Positions 1 through 12,500 of a stretch of 64,000 bases of DNA are shown here, piece by piece. The notes beneath the pieces are model-generated. The model was not told the DNA's origin and ran no database searches. It was given only the letters and a program-made list of their open reading frames with translations. The stretch spans positions 258,819-322,818 of the forward strand of contig CAJJDN010000087.1 in assembly GCA_905182985.1 (NCBI GenBank), in the 5' to 3' direction. The position numbers and the translations under genes were made by a program. Within the stretch, counting starts at the first letter, position 1. Each line of letters begins with the position of its first letter. Origin of the DNA: Paramecium sonneborni (lineage: Eukaryota; Ciliophora; Oligohymenophorea; Peniculida; Parameciidae).

Positions 1-678
1 AATATCATTATATGATACTTAAGAAATTGACTTTGACTCTTTTTGGTACATTTATGATTAATAAGAAAAAGCACTCTACTTGAATATTGTGATGGCACTG
101 ATTTAAATCAAAATTTAAAGAAATGTAAAATTCTTTAAAAAAAGAAGCAAAATTAATATTAAGACAAGTTTTAACAGCCTTACATCATATGAGTTGTAAT
201 CCAACTAAAATTATTCATTATGAATTAAAACCTCAAAATATTTTATTTCACAAAGATGAAGTTAAACTTACTGATTTATGTCTATGTAAAGTTTTGGATT
301 TGGATACAACAAGATAGGAGTTAACATCATAAGGATTAGGAACTTATTGGTATTTGTTTAAGAATGTTTTATGGAGTAACCTAATGTACAAATTAGTACA
401 AAAGTAGATGTATGGTCTATTGGGGTAATTCTAATTGAAATGATATTTGGAAAAAAACCATTCGGAGAAGGAATATCGTAAGAGAGAATTGCTCAAGTAT
501 ATAATAAATTGATTCTCTTTAGGAAAGAGTTTTCTTAAATTCTTTTTAAGTTATATTCCCTTTATAATCTACAGTATCCCAAGAATGTAAAGATTTTATT
601 CTAAAATGCCTAACCTATAATATGGAAGCAAGATGGAATATAACTGAAGCTTTCTACTCCAATTATATATAATTATGA
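1..678 (+). pseudogene. Remnant of a Tousled-like protein kinase (5' end outside window)
   Basis: Pieces of a serine/threonine kinase C-lobe are readable in at least two shifted frames. Near 79-120 is LEYCDGTDLNQNLKKC. Near 209-235 is IIHYELKPQN, followed by DLCLCK where DFG belongs and by ELTSQGLGTYWYL at 318-356. In a different frame come ECFMEQPNVQISTKVDVWSIG and RWNITEAF, with a TGA at 676-678. The HYDLKP-type catalytic loop, the TSQG.GTYWYLPPECF activation segment and the KVDVWS motif are characteristic of Tousled-like kinases. The catalytic Asp is Glu here, DFG is lost, and no intron explains the shift near 357-362, so this is read as a decayed gene. It could instead be a poorly sequenced live gene, but the amino-acid losses argue against that. 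Confidence 0.7.
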
Positions 679-3013
679 AAAAAAAAACTATTTAAAGATG
701 TATAAATTGTTATGTGAATTATTTATTTTTAATTATTTTAGTATTCATTCATCAAAACTAGCTAAAAATTTTATAATTTACATAAATAATTTTATCATTT
801 ATTTTCATTTAATATAAAATAAAATCAGATTATGATGATATTATTAAAACTTAATAATTAAATTAGAATGGTATCAACAATTATTAAGAAAATATTTATA
901 TAATAATTATACTTGTATAAAAAATATACCAGTTTTTAAAAACAAGCATTTTAATTTTATACAAATATTCAATTAGAATAAAATTAGTTTAAAATAAATA
1001 TCAACGTGCAAATTAACAAAATCTTCTCAGTTAACATAAATCAAAATAAAAATACTAGCATTAATTAAAGTAAAGAATATTAAGAATATTCTTTCAAATA
1101 ATAAAAATTAACTTAATAATTGGCAATTTCAAAGTAAATTTTTTCTCAAATTTCTCTATCATAAAAATTAAAACACAATGATTGTAAAATTATTAGAATT
1201 TTTCATCTAAAATAGTATAATTATTCAGTTTGTAAAAATAATGAATACTTTACAAAATGAGATTTATTCAAATGAAAAAAGTTACTCAAGTTCCCTTTTG
1301 ATATAAGTTGGTTAATTATTTATAAGGACTGTGTATAACTTGGGGTAAATAAAAATTATAATTGGAGTAAAGATTGTTTATCCTGAAATAGTATTAGAAA
1401 AGGTTTGTAGAATAAGGTATAAATCTTTCTTTTCAAAGCCATCTATTACTATGATGAGTCAATAATATTGGGATTATTTCATTTATTTTTAAATAAATTT
1501 AGACAAGGATGCCTTGCTTATTGTAAAATTATTTTTAGAATTTCTTCTTTAAAGTCATTGAAATGTTTAAAGTTTAATATAGATATGATATATGAATAAC
1601 AATATCAGTTGACATTATGAACCTAGAAAATCATTCATCATTTTCTAGTGGCTCTAAATTGTCTTCATCAAGAAAGTCAGGTGGAGCAATCACATCAAAT
1701 ATGACACCCTCAACTTCAACATTATACTAATATTCTGAGCCTAAATGATAGAAATCAATATCAACTGTTAGGATTATAGGGTAGAATTATGCGTTCTTAT
1801 GGTTACTGTAAGTATTTGTCGATCCATGACCTTCTTTAAGAAGGCTAATCTTAAGGGATTTAGCTATTTTTTGTTAGGGAATTGGTAATTTGAAATTTTT
1901 TTGGGGAACAAGATCCCATTGATTTGTTAATTTAATTAAAATGTTATTTAAAAAAAAAAAAGTCACACAGCATTTATGCTCTATAAATCTTAATCATGCT
2001 ACAATTAATTAAAATTAATAAAGACTTGATTCTGTTTAAGTTTTGAATATAATTAGATTTACACAGAATCCTATTATTAAAATCTACATTCTCGGCAATT
2101 ATTTCTTAGAACATGACTGGCTAATTTTGTTTGTTATTTTGTTATATTAAGGTTTTGCAATAAACATAAATTATATTAGATGTATTGAGATTCTAACTAT
2201 TAAAGTATTGAATGCTTACCATATTCGTTTTTTTTTAAATAATACGATTTACACTTAATAAGCAAGTCTCATTTTGTCCGAGTGATTTATTGAATTCATT
2301 ATATATATTAAGTTCTTCACTATTTATGAAGAAGAAGGATAAAGAAGGATATGATTAATATCATAATCTGATTATGATACTACCCTTAATATTAATAATT
2401 ATTTTAAACCTTTGTATAAGCCTTCTATTTTTAAGGAACTGTGATTCATCATAAATCAAAATTATGAAAATTTAGATGTGAAATTCTCTCTTTATTTCTC
2501 ATTTCTACATGTAAATAGCATTCTTCTTGTTAATCTAAACATGGAATTAAAAGAGAGATTGCTGCTCTCCTTTTTATTTTAACTAAGATAAAGTAAGATG
2601 TTTAATTAAATTTTGTATTACAATTAAAGACCCAAAATATTATATTAGGTTAATAAGATGTCAGAATATTTATTCTGTATTATTTTTATATAACTTGTGG
2701 CAAATTTTAAAGTTATCGTTATCATAATTCATTTTTTTTAACTATGCTAAAAAATTAAAAAGTATTATTATTTAATAAAAATTTATTAAAAAAAATTAGA
2801 ACGTAATCTAATGAAAGATTAAATGACAATATGTTTACTTAGATAACTATTTAAAATAAAAAGCTTATAATACTTAGATATTTTGAGATAAGATTGTAAA
2901 ATTAAAATTATATGATTTAATACATTTAATGTAATTATTTACAGTTCGATAAATAAATTGTATAAAAAGAATTATTTTTAAAATATAAAAATCATATAAT
3001 TAAAAAATTACTA
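679..3013. other. AT-rich stretch without a confident gene
   Basis: No long frame with protein-like composition was found on either strand. Two short coding-looking pieces exist on the plus strand. One is an open stretch at about 1373-1562 (contains CRIRYKSFFSKPSITMM). The other is a 43-codon ATG-to-TGA frame at 1617-1748, serine-rich (SSFSSGSKLSSSRKSGG). Neither matches a family I recognise. They may be further debris of the kinase pseudogene upstream or of another dead gene. Confidence 0.5.
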
Positions 3014-4589
3014 ATGGATTAAGAAATAAATGATACATAGGAAGAGTCAAGTCAAGAATTAACAGGAGAGGAACAATAAAGTGATCAACAATCTAAGGAA
3101 TCTGAACATAAGAAATAATTCTAAAACAAACCCAAAAAAACTTAATTTGAGTAAAAAATATTAGATAGGATAAATACTAACTTTTAATGTATAAAATATA
3201 AGCATTTAACCAAATAATAAAATATGATCTTGGATGACCTACAATTAAATACAGAAGTTCTTGAGGAGAGAAGTTAGGTTGTCTTATTATAAAGATGTAA
3301 GGTATTAAAAAAATATTTTTCAATTGAATTTCAATTAAAATTGCTTAAAGTTGCAGAAACTATCCATGTTAGGAAAAATGAATTAATAATTGTTTAAAAT
3401 GAGATAGATGATTGTTCACTATTTTTGATAAAGGAAGGAATTATTGAATTATTTTTATCATATAGAAATTTAGAAAAATAAATAATAAAAAGAAACACTT
3501 TATCAGAGCTTAGAAATAATTAATGTTTTGGTGAATAATCATTTTTTTCTGGAAAAGCTCCTTTGGCAGGAGCTAGAGCAATTTAAGATTCAGTACTAAT
3601 AAAAATAACAAGAGAAAACTTTTTATTGATTCTAAACTAATTCCCTTCTGATTAAGAGAAATATTTTGAAATAAATCATGAATTATTAAACAATAGGATA
3701 TCATGTTTGGGATTGTCATGTTTCTTATGTGGAAGTAAATACCATTTAGCATTAAGTTGTACAAAATTGATTTATATGCCTGATAAAGAAGCAGTGATTA
3801 AGCGATATCTATTAAGTAAATCTCATTATAGATTGTAATTACCAAGGAATGAAAGAAAGAAATTTTAAACACTTCTATAATTAGACGAGAATATGAAATT
3901 AGCTTTGGAAATAGGAAAAAAAGGTATTGCAATAGAGTAATGCGAATAGAAAGAATTCTTCAATTGTGGCTATTCATTTAGTAACATTAAAGATCAATTT
4001 GATATAGATCAGATTTAGACATTTGTCAATTATTAACCAAATAGAAATGTTCATGTAATTATTAAAAAGTAAAAAAAATATTATTAATACAGGTATAATG
4101 AACTTCTAGAAATGAGAAGAGGTAATAATATAATGGATTAAAATTGAATTCAAGGATAATTATAAAAATATAAAAAAATTATGCAAAAAATTCTTAATTT
4201 TAGGGAATATTTTTTGAATCCTAAAGGAATTAAGATTGTTCCTACATCAAATTTTAAGAGAGCTACACCAGTAGAAAGATTATTTGATCAATCTGTAGTA
4301 TTACATAGAGCAGAGAAACAATTAGAAAAAAATGTTGTAGTATTCAAATTGCAGCCATATAAATATTCACTTAATAAACCTGAAATAAAATAATATTTTA
4401 CAAAATGTAAAAGAAAATATTATAAATAAAGTGTATGGATTGAATGTTGATAAGGTTAACACAATAAATTATATGGGAGCAATAAAGAGATCACCTAAAG
4501 GAGGTCGTTATAGAGAAAAAGATTTTAAGAAAGTGTATTTATAATTGAATGAAGACATTGAACCATTCTTTTAAAAAATAGAGAAGTGA
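3014..4589 (+). CDS. Soluble cyclic-nucleotide-binding-domain protein with CCHC zinc knuckle
   Basis: Predicted 506 aa, three exons. Introns are 4122-4154 (33 nt) and 4433-4454 (22 nt). Both restore a frame that otherwise hits TGA, and the total coding length is divisible by three. The glutamine/glutamate-rich N-terminus has no membrane segments. About residues 110-200 form a CNBD-like fold; the phosphate-binding-cassette region reads NQCFGEQSFFSGKAPLAGAR. About residues 231-246 hold a zinc knuckle, CFLCGSKYHLALSC (C-x2-C-x4-H-x4-C), followed by a YMPDKEAVIKRYL segment. The same CNBD-knuckle order occurs in the two K+ channels of this window, so this looks like a channel C-terminus standing alone. 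The cassette's usual nucleotide-binding Arg context is only partly matched, so ligand binding is uncertain. Convergent with the pyrophosphatase gene, 61 bp between stops. Confidence 0.8.
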
Positions 4590-4650
4590 TTTTAAACATA
4601 TATAAAAGTATAATAAATAAAAATTTAATTTAATAATTTTGATAATAAAA

Positions 4651-7035
4651 TCACTCAGATTTATATAACCATCCAGTTCTACAAAAAGCACCAGCCAAAA
4701 CTAAGGATAAGATGGCCATCAATTTAATCAAAATATTTAGAGATGGTCCTGAGGTATCTTTGAGAGGATCACCAACTGTATCACCTAAAAATGTAAATAT
4801 ATATTAAAACCTATTACAGCAGCCTTGTGTTCATCTGATCCCTTTTTTTTCACTTCTCCAGCTTCATTTCTATAAAATCCAGCTTCAATATATTTTTTTG
4901 CATTATCCCAAGCTCCTCCAGTGTTGGAAGCTGAAATAGCCATTTAAACACCACTTACTAAAGCTCCTGGTAATAATCCAGCAACAGCATATGGTCCAAA
5001 GAATAATCCAACAGCTGTAGGTGTAACAATGACCTATCATTAGATTAATATGTACCAATAATCCAGGAGGAATCATTTCCTTTAAAGAGGCTTTAGTTGA
5101 TATAGCAATACAAGCTCTGAAATCTGGTTCTTCTGTGCCTGCATAAATACCTGGGTGTTCATGTAATTATCTTCTAACTTCTTCCACCATTTAAAGAGCA
5201 GCTTTTCCAACTGATTTCATAGTGAATGCAGAGAATGCATATGGTAACATGGCACCAATTAATAACATAGCAAAGATGATAGGATCATCAATTTTAGCTC
5301 CTTCAGCATATGGGAATTGATCACCAACTTTATATGTTTATATTCTGGTTAAATATCCTCCATAGAGTGATAGTGAGACTAAGGCAGCAGATCCGATAGC
5401 AAATCCTTTTCCGATGGCAGCAGTAGTATTACCAGCAGCATCTAAAGCATCAGTGGATTCTCTAACATTTTCTCCCAATTCACTCATTTCAGCAATACCA
5501 CCAGCATTATCAGATATAGGTCCATATGCATCAATAGCTAATCCAATGGTAAGATTGGAAAGCATTCCAAGAGCAGCTAGGGCAACTCCATAAAATGAAA
5601 GCATCTTCATTGATAACAATGCAGTGATAGCAATAGCAACAATAGGGACAATAGTAGATAAATAACCTAAAGCCAATCCATAGATAATATTTGTAGCAGC
5701 ACCAGTTCCACATGATTAGGCAACTTCTCTAACAGGAGTATATGAATGAGATGTCATATATTCTGTGAAATATCCAATTAATAATCCAGACCATAATCCC
5801 AATAATGAGCATAAGAAAGCATGCCATGGTTTAAGTTCTGCCAATTAAATAGAATTATCTGCAGCAACCATAACAAAATCGGCAGGCAAACACCAATATG
5901 CAATACCTATAATAATTGGAGACAAAGCAACAGTTGATAACAATAATTAGAATTTTAAAGTAGATTCAATTTTATTGATGTGATTTACTTTAGAAATGTA
6001 AACAGCATAAGCTGATACCAAAATACAAATTCCAATACCGAATGCTGATACCATTAATGGATACATCAATTAACCAATTTCAATAACATATTTATCATCT
6101 TATAAAACTCTTAATTAAGTAGATGATACAACTAAAGCTGCACATGTTGATTCTGCAAATGAACCAAATAAATCAGCACCCATACCAGCAATATCTCCAA
6201 CATTATCACCTACATTATCAGCTATTGTAGCAGGATTCTTATAATATTTATTAATAATTACTTTAGGACTATCTTCTGGTAAATTCTTTTCTACTTTTCC
6301 CACTAAATCTGCTCCAACATCTGCTGCCTTTGTATATATACCACCTCCTACTCTACCAAATAATGCAAATGTTGATCCTCCTAAACCATATGCTGCTACA
6401 TAATCAAACATGGTCACTAAATCTTCAAAGTTATTCTCATCACTTTTTACTATTACTGCATTATATATTATTATTATTAATGTTAAAATTGATAACGATA
6501 TTGACACTAATAAAAATCCCATTACACAACCACCACGATATGCCATCTTTTATTATATTTATACTTATATATACCTAAAATGCATTTGCCAATGATGTGA
6601 TTGCTGAAAATGCTGTTCTAAAATTAGCTGCTGTTGCTATAGCCATTCCTAAATATCCACAAAGCATAGAAGTAGCCGCACCCAGTATAAATGCTAATGA
6701 AGACCATGGAGATACAAACTAATCATATATATATTTCTATTACTATCAATAAAACAGCCATTATTGCTAAAAATACACTACAATCTGTATATTCCTCTCT
6801 TAAAAAGGCTTAAGCTCCCTCATTATATTAAAACATTTCTTACATCTTAAATATGTTCCCCTATCTCTAAAAGTGTCTCTATTTTCTCCTATTCTGCACC
6901 TTATAACAATTCTGTTAATCCTTCATGTTTATGATGAATCTCCACTTTATGAACTGCCATCCAATTAAAAACTGCCCAAACTATACCACATGCACAAGCT
7001 ATGAAGATGAAAACCAGAGCTGTCACAAATTCCAT
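4651..7035 (-). CDS. K+-dependent vacuolar-type H+-translocating pyrophosphatase
   Basis: Predicted 752 aa, the usual size for membrane pyrophosphatases, with six exons. Introns are 6819-6843, 6719-6743, 6547-6574, 5034-5055 and 4785-4810 (22-28 nt). The enzyme couples PPi hydrolysis to proton pumping into acidic compartments such as acidocalcisomes, lysosomes or the contractile vacuole complex. Visible motifs: [11 protein letters not shown] near residue 210 (PPi/Mg binding), [20 protein letters not shown] near 246, [17 protein letters not shown] and [19 protein letters not shown] near 505, and [19 protein letters not shown] plus [14 protein letters not shown] near the C-terminus. Alanine after GNTTA, rather than lysine, is the signature of the K+-stimulated class. 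The frame ends KSE-TGA. Hydrophobic segments run throughout, consistent with about 16 helices. The assignment is secure; only the exact compartment is inferred. Confidence 0.96.
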
Positions 7036-7191
7036 TATATTTAAATTTAATATGAAATCTTAATTTCTTTTCTTAGTATATATTTTTATATCTAAGTATG
7101 TATTAAATAAACAAAAGTGCGTAAATTGTCACTAAATAATAGGCTATAATTAATTATTATATAAATATAATTCTTTATAATTATAATAAAT

Positions 7192-9590
7192 ATGATAAAG
7201 AAGGAAGAATAAGTCCATGACGAATTTAAAAGACCTCCAAATCTGCTAAAAGCTAAAAAGCATGGAAATGCAAAGAGATTTGCTGCTCCATTACCTTTTA
7301 CTGATTTTGATAAAGATAGTGTATGTCCATGTTGTGGATATCCATACAAGAATTAAATTCTTCCATTATGTGTTTCAATATCAGAATTCAGTTTCATAGG
7401 ATCAGGAATAGTTCTATATTTTGATTTTGTTATATATTCACAAATCATTTTGCTCATCTATATGTTATTGTAATAAATAATGTAGATCAATTGTAGGAGT
7501 GTACACATTTTACGATAATAGTTAAGGATTCAGATGCTAGTTTGACAAGTGTGAAGAGGATATATACAATAAATTTTCAAGATCAAATGTTTTAAAGTAT
7601 TGAGCTTGTAAATAATAAAGAGAGCTAGATATTGCAGCTAGTTACTTAAACTTTGCTACATTGTTAATATTGATAATAACATCTTTAATATATCGTCGGC
7701 ATATTAATAAAATTTGTTTGGAAATTGATGATGCTGAAATTGAGGCATCTGATTATTCTATAATGATTTATAATATTCCAAAGAATTGTAAGAAAGAAGA
7801 TATTAGATAATTCTTTTTATAGGAGGAGGGTATGGAAACATTGGAGTTAAGAAAAATTTGTATGGCTTATGAAGTGAAGCAATTTCTATTTTTAAAAGTT
7901 GAATTGGATTAATAATAGATGGAATTATCTCAAATATTAGAATTGGAAAGATAAAAAAAGAAACCTCCTAAAACAAGAACCGAAATTCTATAGAAAATAA
8001 AAGAAATATATGAGAAATTGGATTATGTTGAGAAATATAAGGAAGTAATTTTCAAGTTTACAGGAGTAGCTTTTTTATCATTTAATTATGAGAAACATGC
8101 TGATATAGTTTGTGATTAATTTTAATAGACAAAAATTTAATTGTTATTAGAATAATTAAATATAAAAAAATATTAGAACAGAAAGTTTTTGGGTAATTCA
8201 ATAATAGTGAGAAAAGCACCTTTACCAGGGGATATATTATGGGAAAATCTAGGTATTGAAATAAAAGAACAATACAAAAGAATAGTGACTACGAATATTG
8301 TAACAGCAATTCTTTTAGCTGTAGGATTGACTCTAATATTTGGATTATCTTATTTATAAGAATACTTAAATGAATAAGTGAAATTCGATTCTACAACAAC
8401 AAATGTTATAATAAATTTTTTAGGTTTTCTGGCATCTTTGATAGTTTCATTTATTAATAGTATATTGTCTTCAACAATAATAAAATTAATAATAAGAGAA
8501 TCGCATTCAACAAAGACTGAATATGATATAAGTATAGCAAAGAAGATAGGATTGGCAGAATTTATCAATGGAGCAATTTTAACTTTATTAGTAAATATTT
8601 TAATTAAAGGGCAAAATGAGTCTTCTATTAATAGTTTGTATTAAACAGGAGGTTTGAATTCAGATGTAATGTGGATATTTATGACAGATTCTTTTATGCC
8701 TTGGTTTTTATTCTTTTTTGATTTTGAACATCTTAAGAAATTATACTTACGTAGAGAAATCAAAAGATTAGGATCAAGTTGTAAATTGACATAAAAAGAA
8801 GCTAATGAGTATAAAAATGTTCTAAATTAAGAGCATTTGAAGGTCCAATGATTAATTTAGCAGAAAAATATCCAACAATTGCTAAGACTTTATTGATGGC
8901 TCTTTTTTATTCTCCATTATTACCAGCATGTTCATTTTTTGCACTTATTAGTATCAGTGGAATCTACTGGATTGAAAAGATCTTGTTATTAAGAAGAGAT
9001 TCAAAACCTTTACCTACAGGCAGTGATATGGCCTAAGCAATGGTTGAATTCTATATTGATCTATCGATACTCCTTTATAGTGTATATAAGTGTTATTATA
9101 TTTTGATTAGTTGGGCAATTGTATTTGGGAATATATCATATTTGAAACTATGCATTGGTCAACATGGATATCTTTCATCATTTGCTCTCTATTCTATTTA
9201 TTTCCTAAAGATAGACTCTTAGATTGTATCTTTAAGATTGGAGTTGACAATGCAACATAAGAATCATATGATCTTAAGTATCCTACTTTCTTAGATGATT
9301 ATGATCGAAGAAATCCAGTTACTGCTGAAGAAGCTAAAAGAATTTGGATAGAAAGTTAATAATAATAATCAAATTTGGATATGTAACAACTTAATCAAAT
9401 GTATTTCAATACTTCTATTATTAGAATGTCAGCTAAACAACTTGATGTTTCCATCTATCGTTATCATTTTAATATAATGTAATAATAATCCAGATAACAA
9501 TTTCTTATGACTCATCATAGATCTTTTCTTAAAGTTCATCCAGAATTCAAAACAGAAAATAATTATAATCTTAAAAAGCTTTAATATTGA
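7192..9590 (+). CDS. OSCA/TMEM63 (CSC1-like, DUF221) cation channel
   Basis: Predicted 766 aa in five exons. Introns are 7464-7485 (22), 7597-7620 (24, removes a TGA), 8809-8831 (23) and 9082-9110 (29). OSCA/TMEM63 proteins are hyperosmolality- or stretch-gated Ca2+-permeable channels of the plasma membrane. Recognised from the family-specific APLPGDILWENLG just before a membrane helix (about residue 326), the preceding cytosolic domain with NIPKNCKKEDIRQFF, the long hydrophobic core (VNILIKG, FINSILSSTIIKL), and TQKEANEAFEGPMINLAEKY linking later helices. An N-terminal CPCCGYPYKN resembles a metal-binding or lipidation segment. The C-terminus is charged and Gln-rich. The TGA lies only 8 bp before the ATG of the next plus-strand gene. 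Ion selectivity and gating cannot be judged from the sequence. Confidence 0.88.
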
Positions 9591-9598
9591 TTTAATTA

Positions 9599-12500
9599 AT
9601 GAATACTATATTATTTAAAAGAAAATTATGTGCTTTATATGAGATCATTAGAGAGTAGAAATAATAGACATACTTAAATCCAGAATTCATTTGGCTAATG
9701 TACACTGGAGCTAGATTTGGTCTCATTCTTAGAGAGGATAAGTTTAATTACAAAGAGTATCAAGTATTTTTCAAATTTATTTTTAGGACGAAGAATTGAT
9801 CCTTGTTAAAAATTTTATCAATTGGTTCAATCTTATAACCCCAATTAGTTAAATTTAATTATCAAATTTTTAAAGTTTAATTGTTCTTTTTATTGCTGCT
9901 TTTCATATAATACCTATCTTGATAATTTTATTTGGAAGTAAATAATCTAACATCTTAAAACAATTTCTAAACTTATATTTCACCTATTTTCAAATTTTGA
10001 TACTATATCCCTCAATCATACATATGCATTATCTCTAATATCAAAAACCAAATCCAATTTTATATTGGCCTTGTACAACATTGATATTCGTTAATTATCT
10101 AATATTTTCTTACTTTCAACGAAATTATTTATTGCCAATACAAAATCCATTCATGAAAAGATACAAAATCAAAAATTATATACAAAATTTGATTGAAATC
10201 CTTGTACTCATAAATATACCATATTTTGAGGAAATAATCCAGTCAATGATTTTAATGATCTTATTTTTAATTTAATTAATAGATGCAATCTTTAATCAGC
10301 CCTATTTAATGGATATAAATATTGATTATTGCTTCTGTACTTCAATTTTGCTATTTGGCTCTGGAATTAAAAGTCTAAGCTTATATATGAATTAGAAATA
10401 ATACGTTTATTATAGTTTAATGTTGATCCCTCTTCTAAGTTTATTTATGAAAAGGGTTTTAATACTAACTTATGATGCTAATATAGAATAAAGTCAGCTC
10501 TCCAAAAATTTATTATTTCAGATTGCAGATGAATTCTATTGCAGAAATCCCTTAATATAAAGTAAGATTTTGTTTATTCTTAAAAATAAACATAAAATAA
10601 TGGAAAATAAGTAACCAACATAACATTAATAAAATAATTATATATTAATACTCCTTTTAAGATTAAATGATTAATATTGGTAATAGAAAAAATCTATTGA
10701 TGAAGAATTACAACTATATAAATTATTTTTTTTATTTTAAACACAAGAAAAATTGAATTTGGCATATATAGAGATGAAAAAATATAAAATTTCTTCATCA
10801 ACTTAATCGTTATATTTTTAAATTTGTGAAACCTATTGTTCTAAATAAATAATACAAAAAATAAATTAAAATTCAAAATTTCTTTAAGGAAAATTAGAAA
10901 TATAGTAGATAAAATAAAGTCATATTTTGATTGAGAGATGCATACCTTTAATAATTGAAGTTCTTGATTTGAAGAATAAATTTTGGGAATAATTATTAAA
11001 AGGATATGATAAATTAGAATAATTAGCTCTTAAATGCATAAAAATTAGTGATAAAATATAAAATTTGAAAAATCTTGTTTTTGTAGATTTGGGAATAGAT
11101 ATTTTTTTAATAAATAAGCAAATAATGAAATTGAACATTCTTGATTTACGCTTATTATCATTAGTTTTTGGATCTATATTAAATGATTATTATATAACAT
11201 TTGATATTGAATAAAGAATTGATGATTTGTTAAGCTAAGAAAGTAATGTTTTATCTCGAAATGTTTAGAATATATCTTTATTAAATGATGATGTTATCAT
11301 AATTTCAATAAGCATGATGAAAAATTAAGGTTAGATTTTAAATAAGAATAAAACAAATATTTTGAAATACTTCAAATTTCCAAATGATATATCTTTTTAA
11401 TCTATTTGTTAATTAAATTAATTAATACCAGAATATTTGGTTGATGAACATGATAAATTCTTAAATAAATTTCTTAATACAGGAGAATCAGATTTATTTA
11501 ATACCAGTCATGATGTTTTTCCAAATTATTACACTGGATTTTCATTTTTAGTAACATTATAATTATTTCCTTCTTATGAAGAGATGGATGATTATGTCTT
11601 ATCAGCGATTCTTAAAAAGAATTTTGAACATAGTGATTTTATTATATTTGATTAATCTGGAAGAATATTAGGATTGTCAGAATATGTGCTTGAACTTTTA
11701 ATTTAAGATGATTCTTAATAATTTAATAAGGCTATTTTAAATTCTTATATTTATTTTTGGTTCAAAGATTTATTAGTGATTATCAATTAATAAATTGAAT
11801 CAATGACAAATTATTCTTAATAATTAACATTGTTTAGTTAAACAACATCAATCTAGCAAATTACTAATCTTTCTGAATTAATAAAATTTCATGATTAATA
11901 TTATAAAAAATATGTTTATTTAGAATTTAATTCATAAAAAACAGAATAGGATTAAAAAAAAGGAAATTAATAATCAATAAAACCATCATGTTTTGAAATA
12001 GACTATGTAATTTAAATGTTTGATTTTGTAAATTAACATATTTAAAAATTTACTTAAAATAAAAATGGATTTTAAGTAGGATTTAATATTCAATTTTAAA
12101 AATTATAAGGAGTACATCCATTATTTATTTTATAAATTACTGAATTTACATAAAAGGAATTGAAATTCATTAATCCAAAAAGTATTGGAACAATCAGTGC
12201 TTATAGTTCTATCAGTAAAATAAAATCATAGTTAAAATAAAGTGATTTAAATTCTTTGAGTGATTTTGATATGGATGAATTACATTAAGACTTTTTTATC
12301 AATTAAACAATCATAAATAAATTAGTATTAAGATAAGAATAGAAAGAAATTTAGGATGTAATTTAAAATGTGGAAGAGACAAAAAATATAAAAGTTATGA
12401 TTGATAAAGAAAATAAAGAAAGTAATTTAATATCTCCAAGATCAAATCGAGAAATCTAATTGTAAAAAGGATTAATTGAAGATGACTCTGAAGAAATTTA

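Noticed and set aside
6330..6595. Plus-strand open frames opposite the pyrophosphatase gene
   Set aside because: Composition is Leu/Tyr/His-biased antisense of a strongly conserved minus-strand gene; no independent support.
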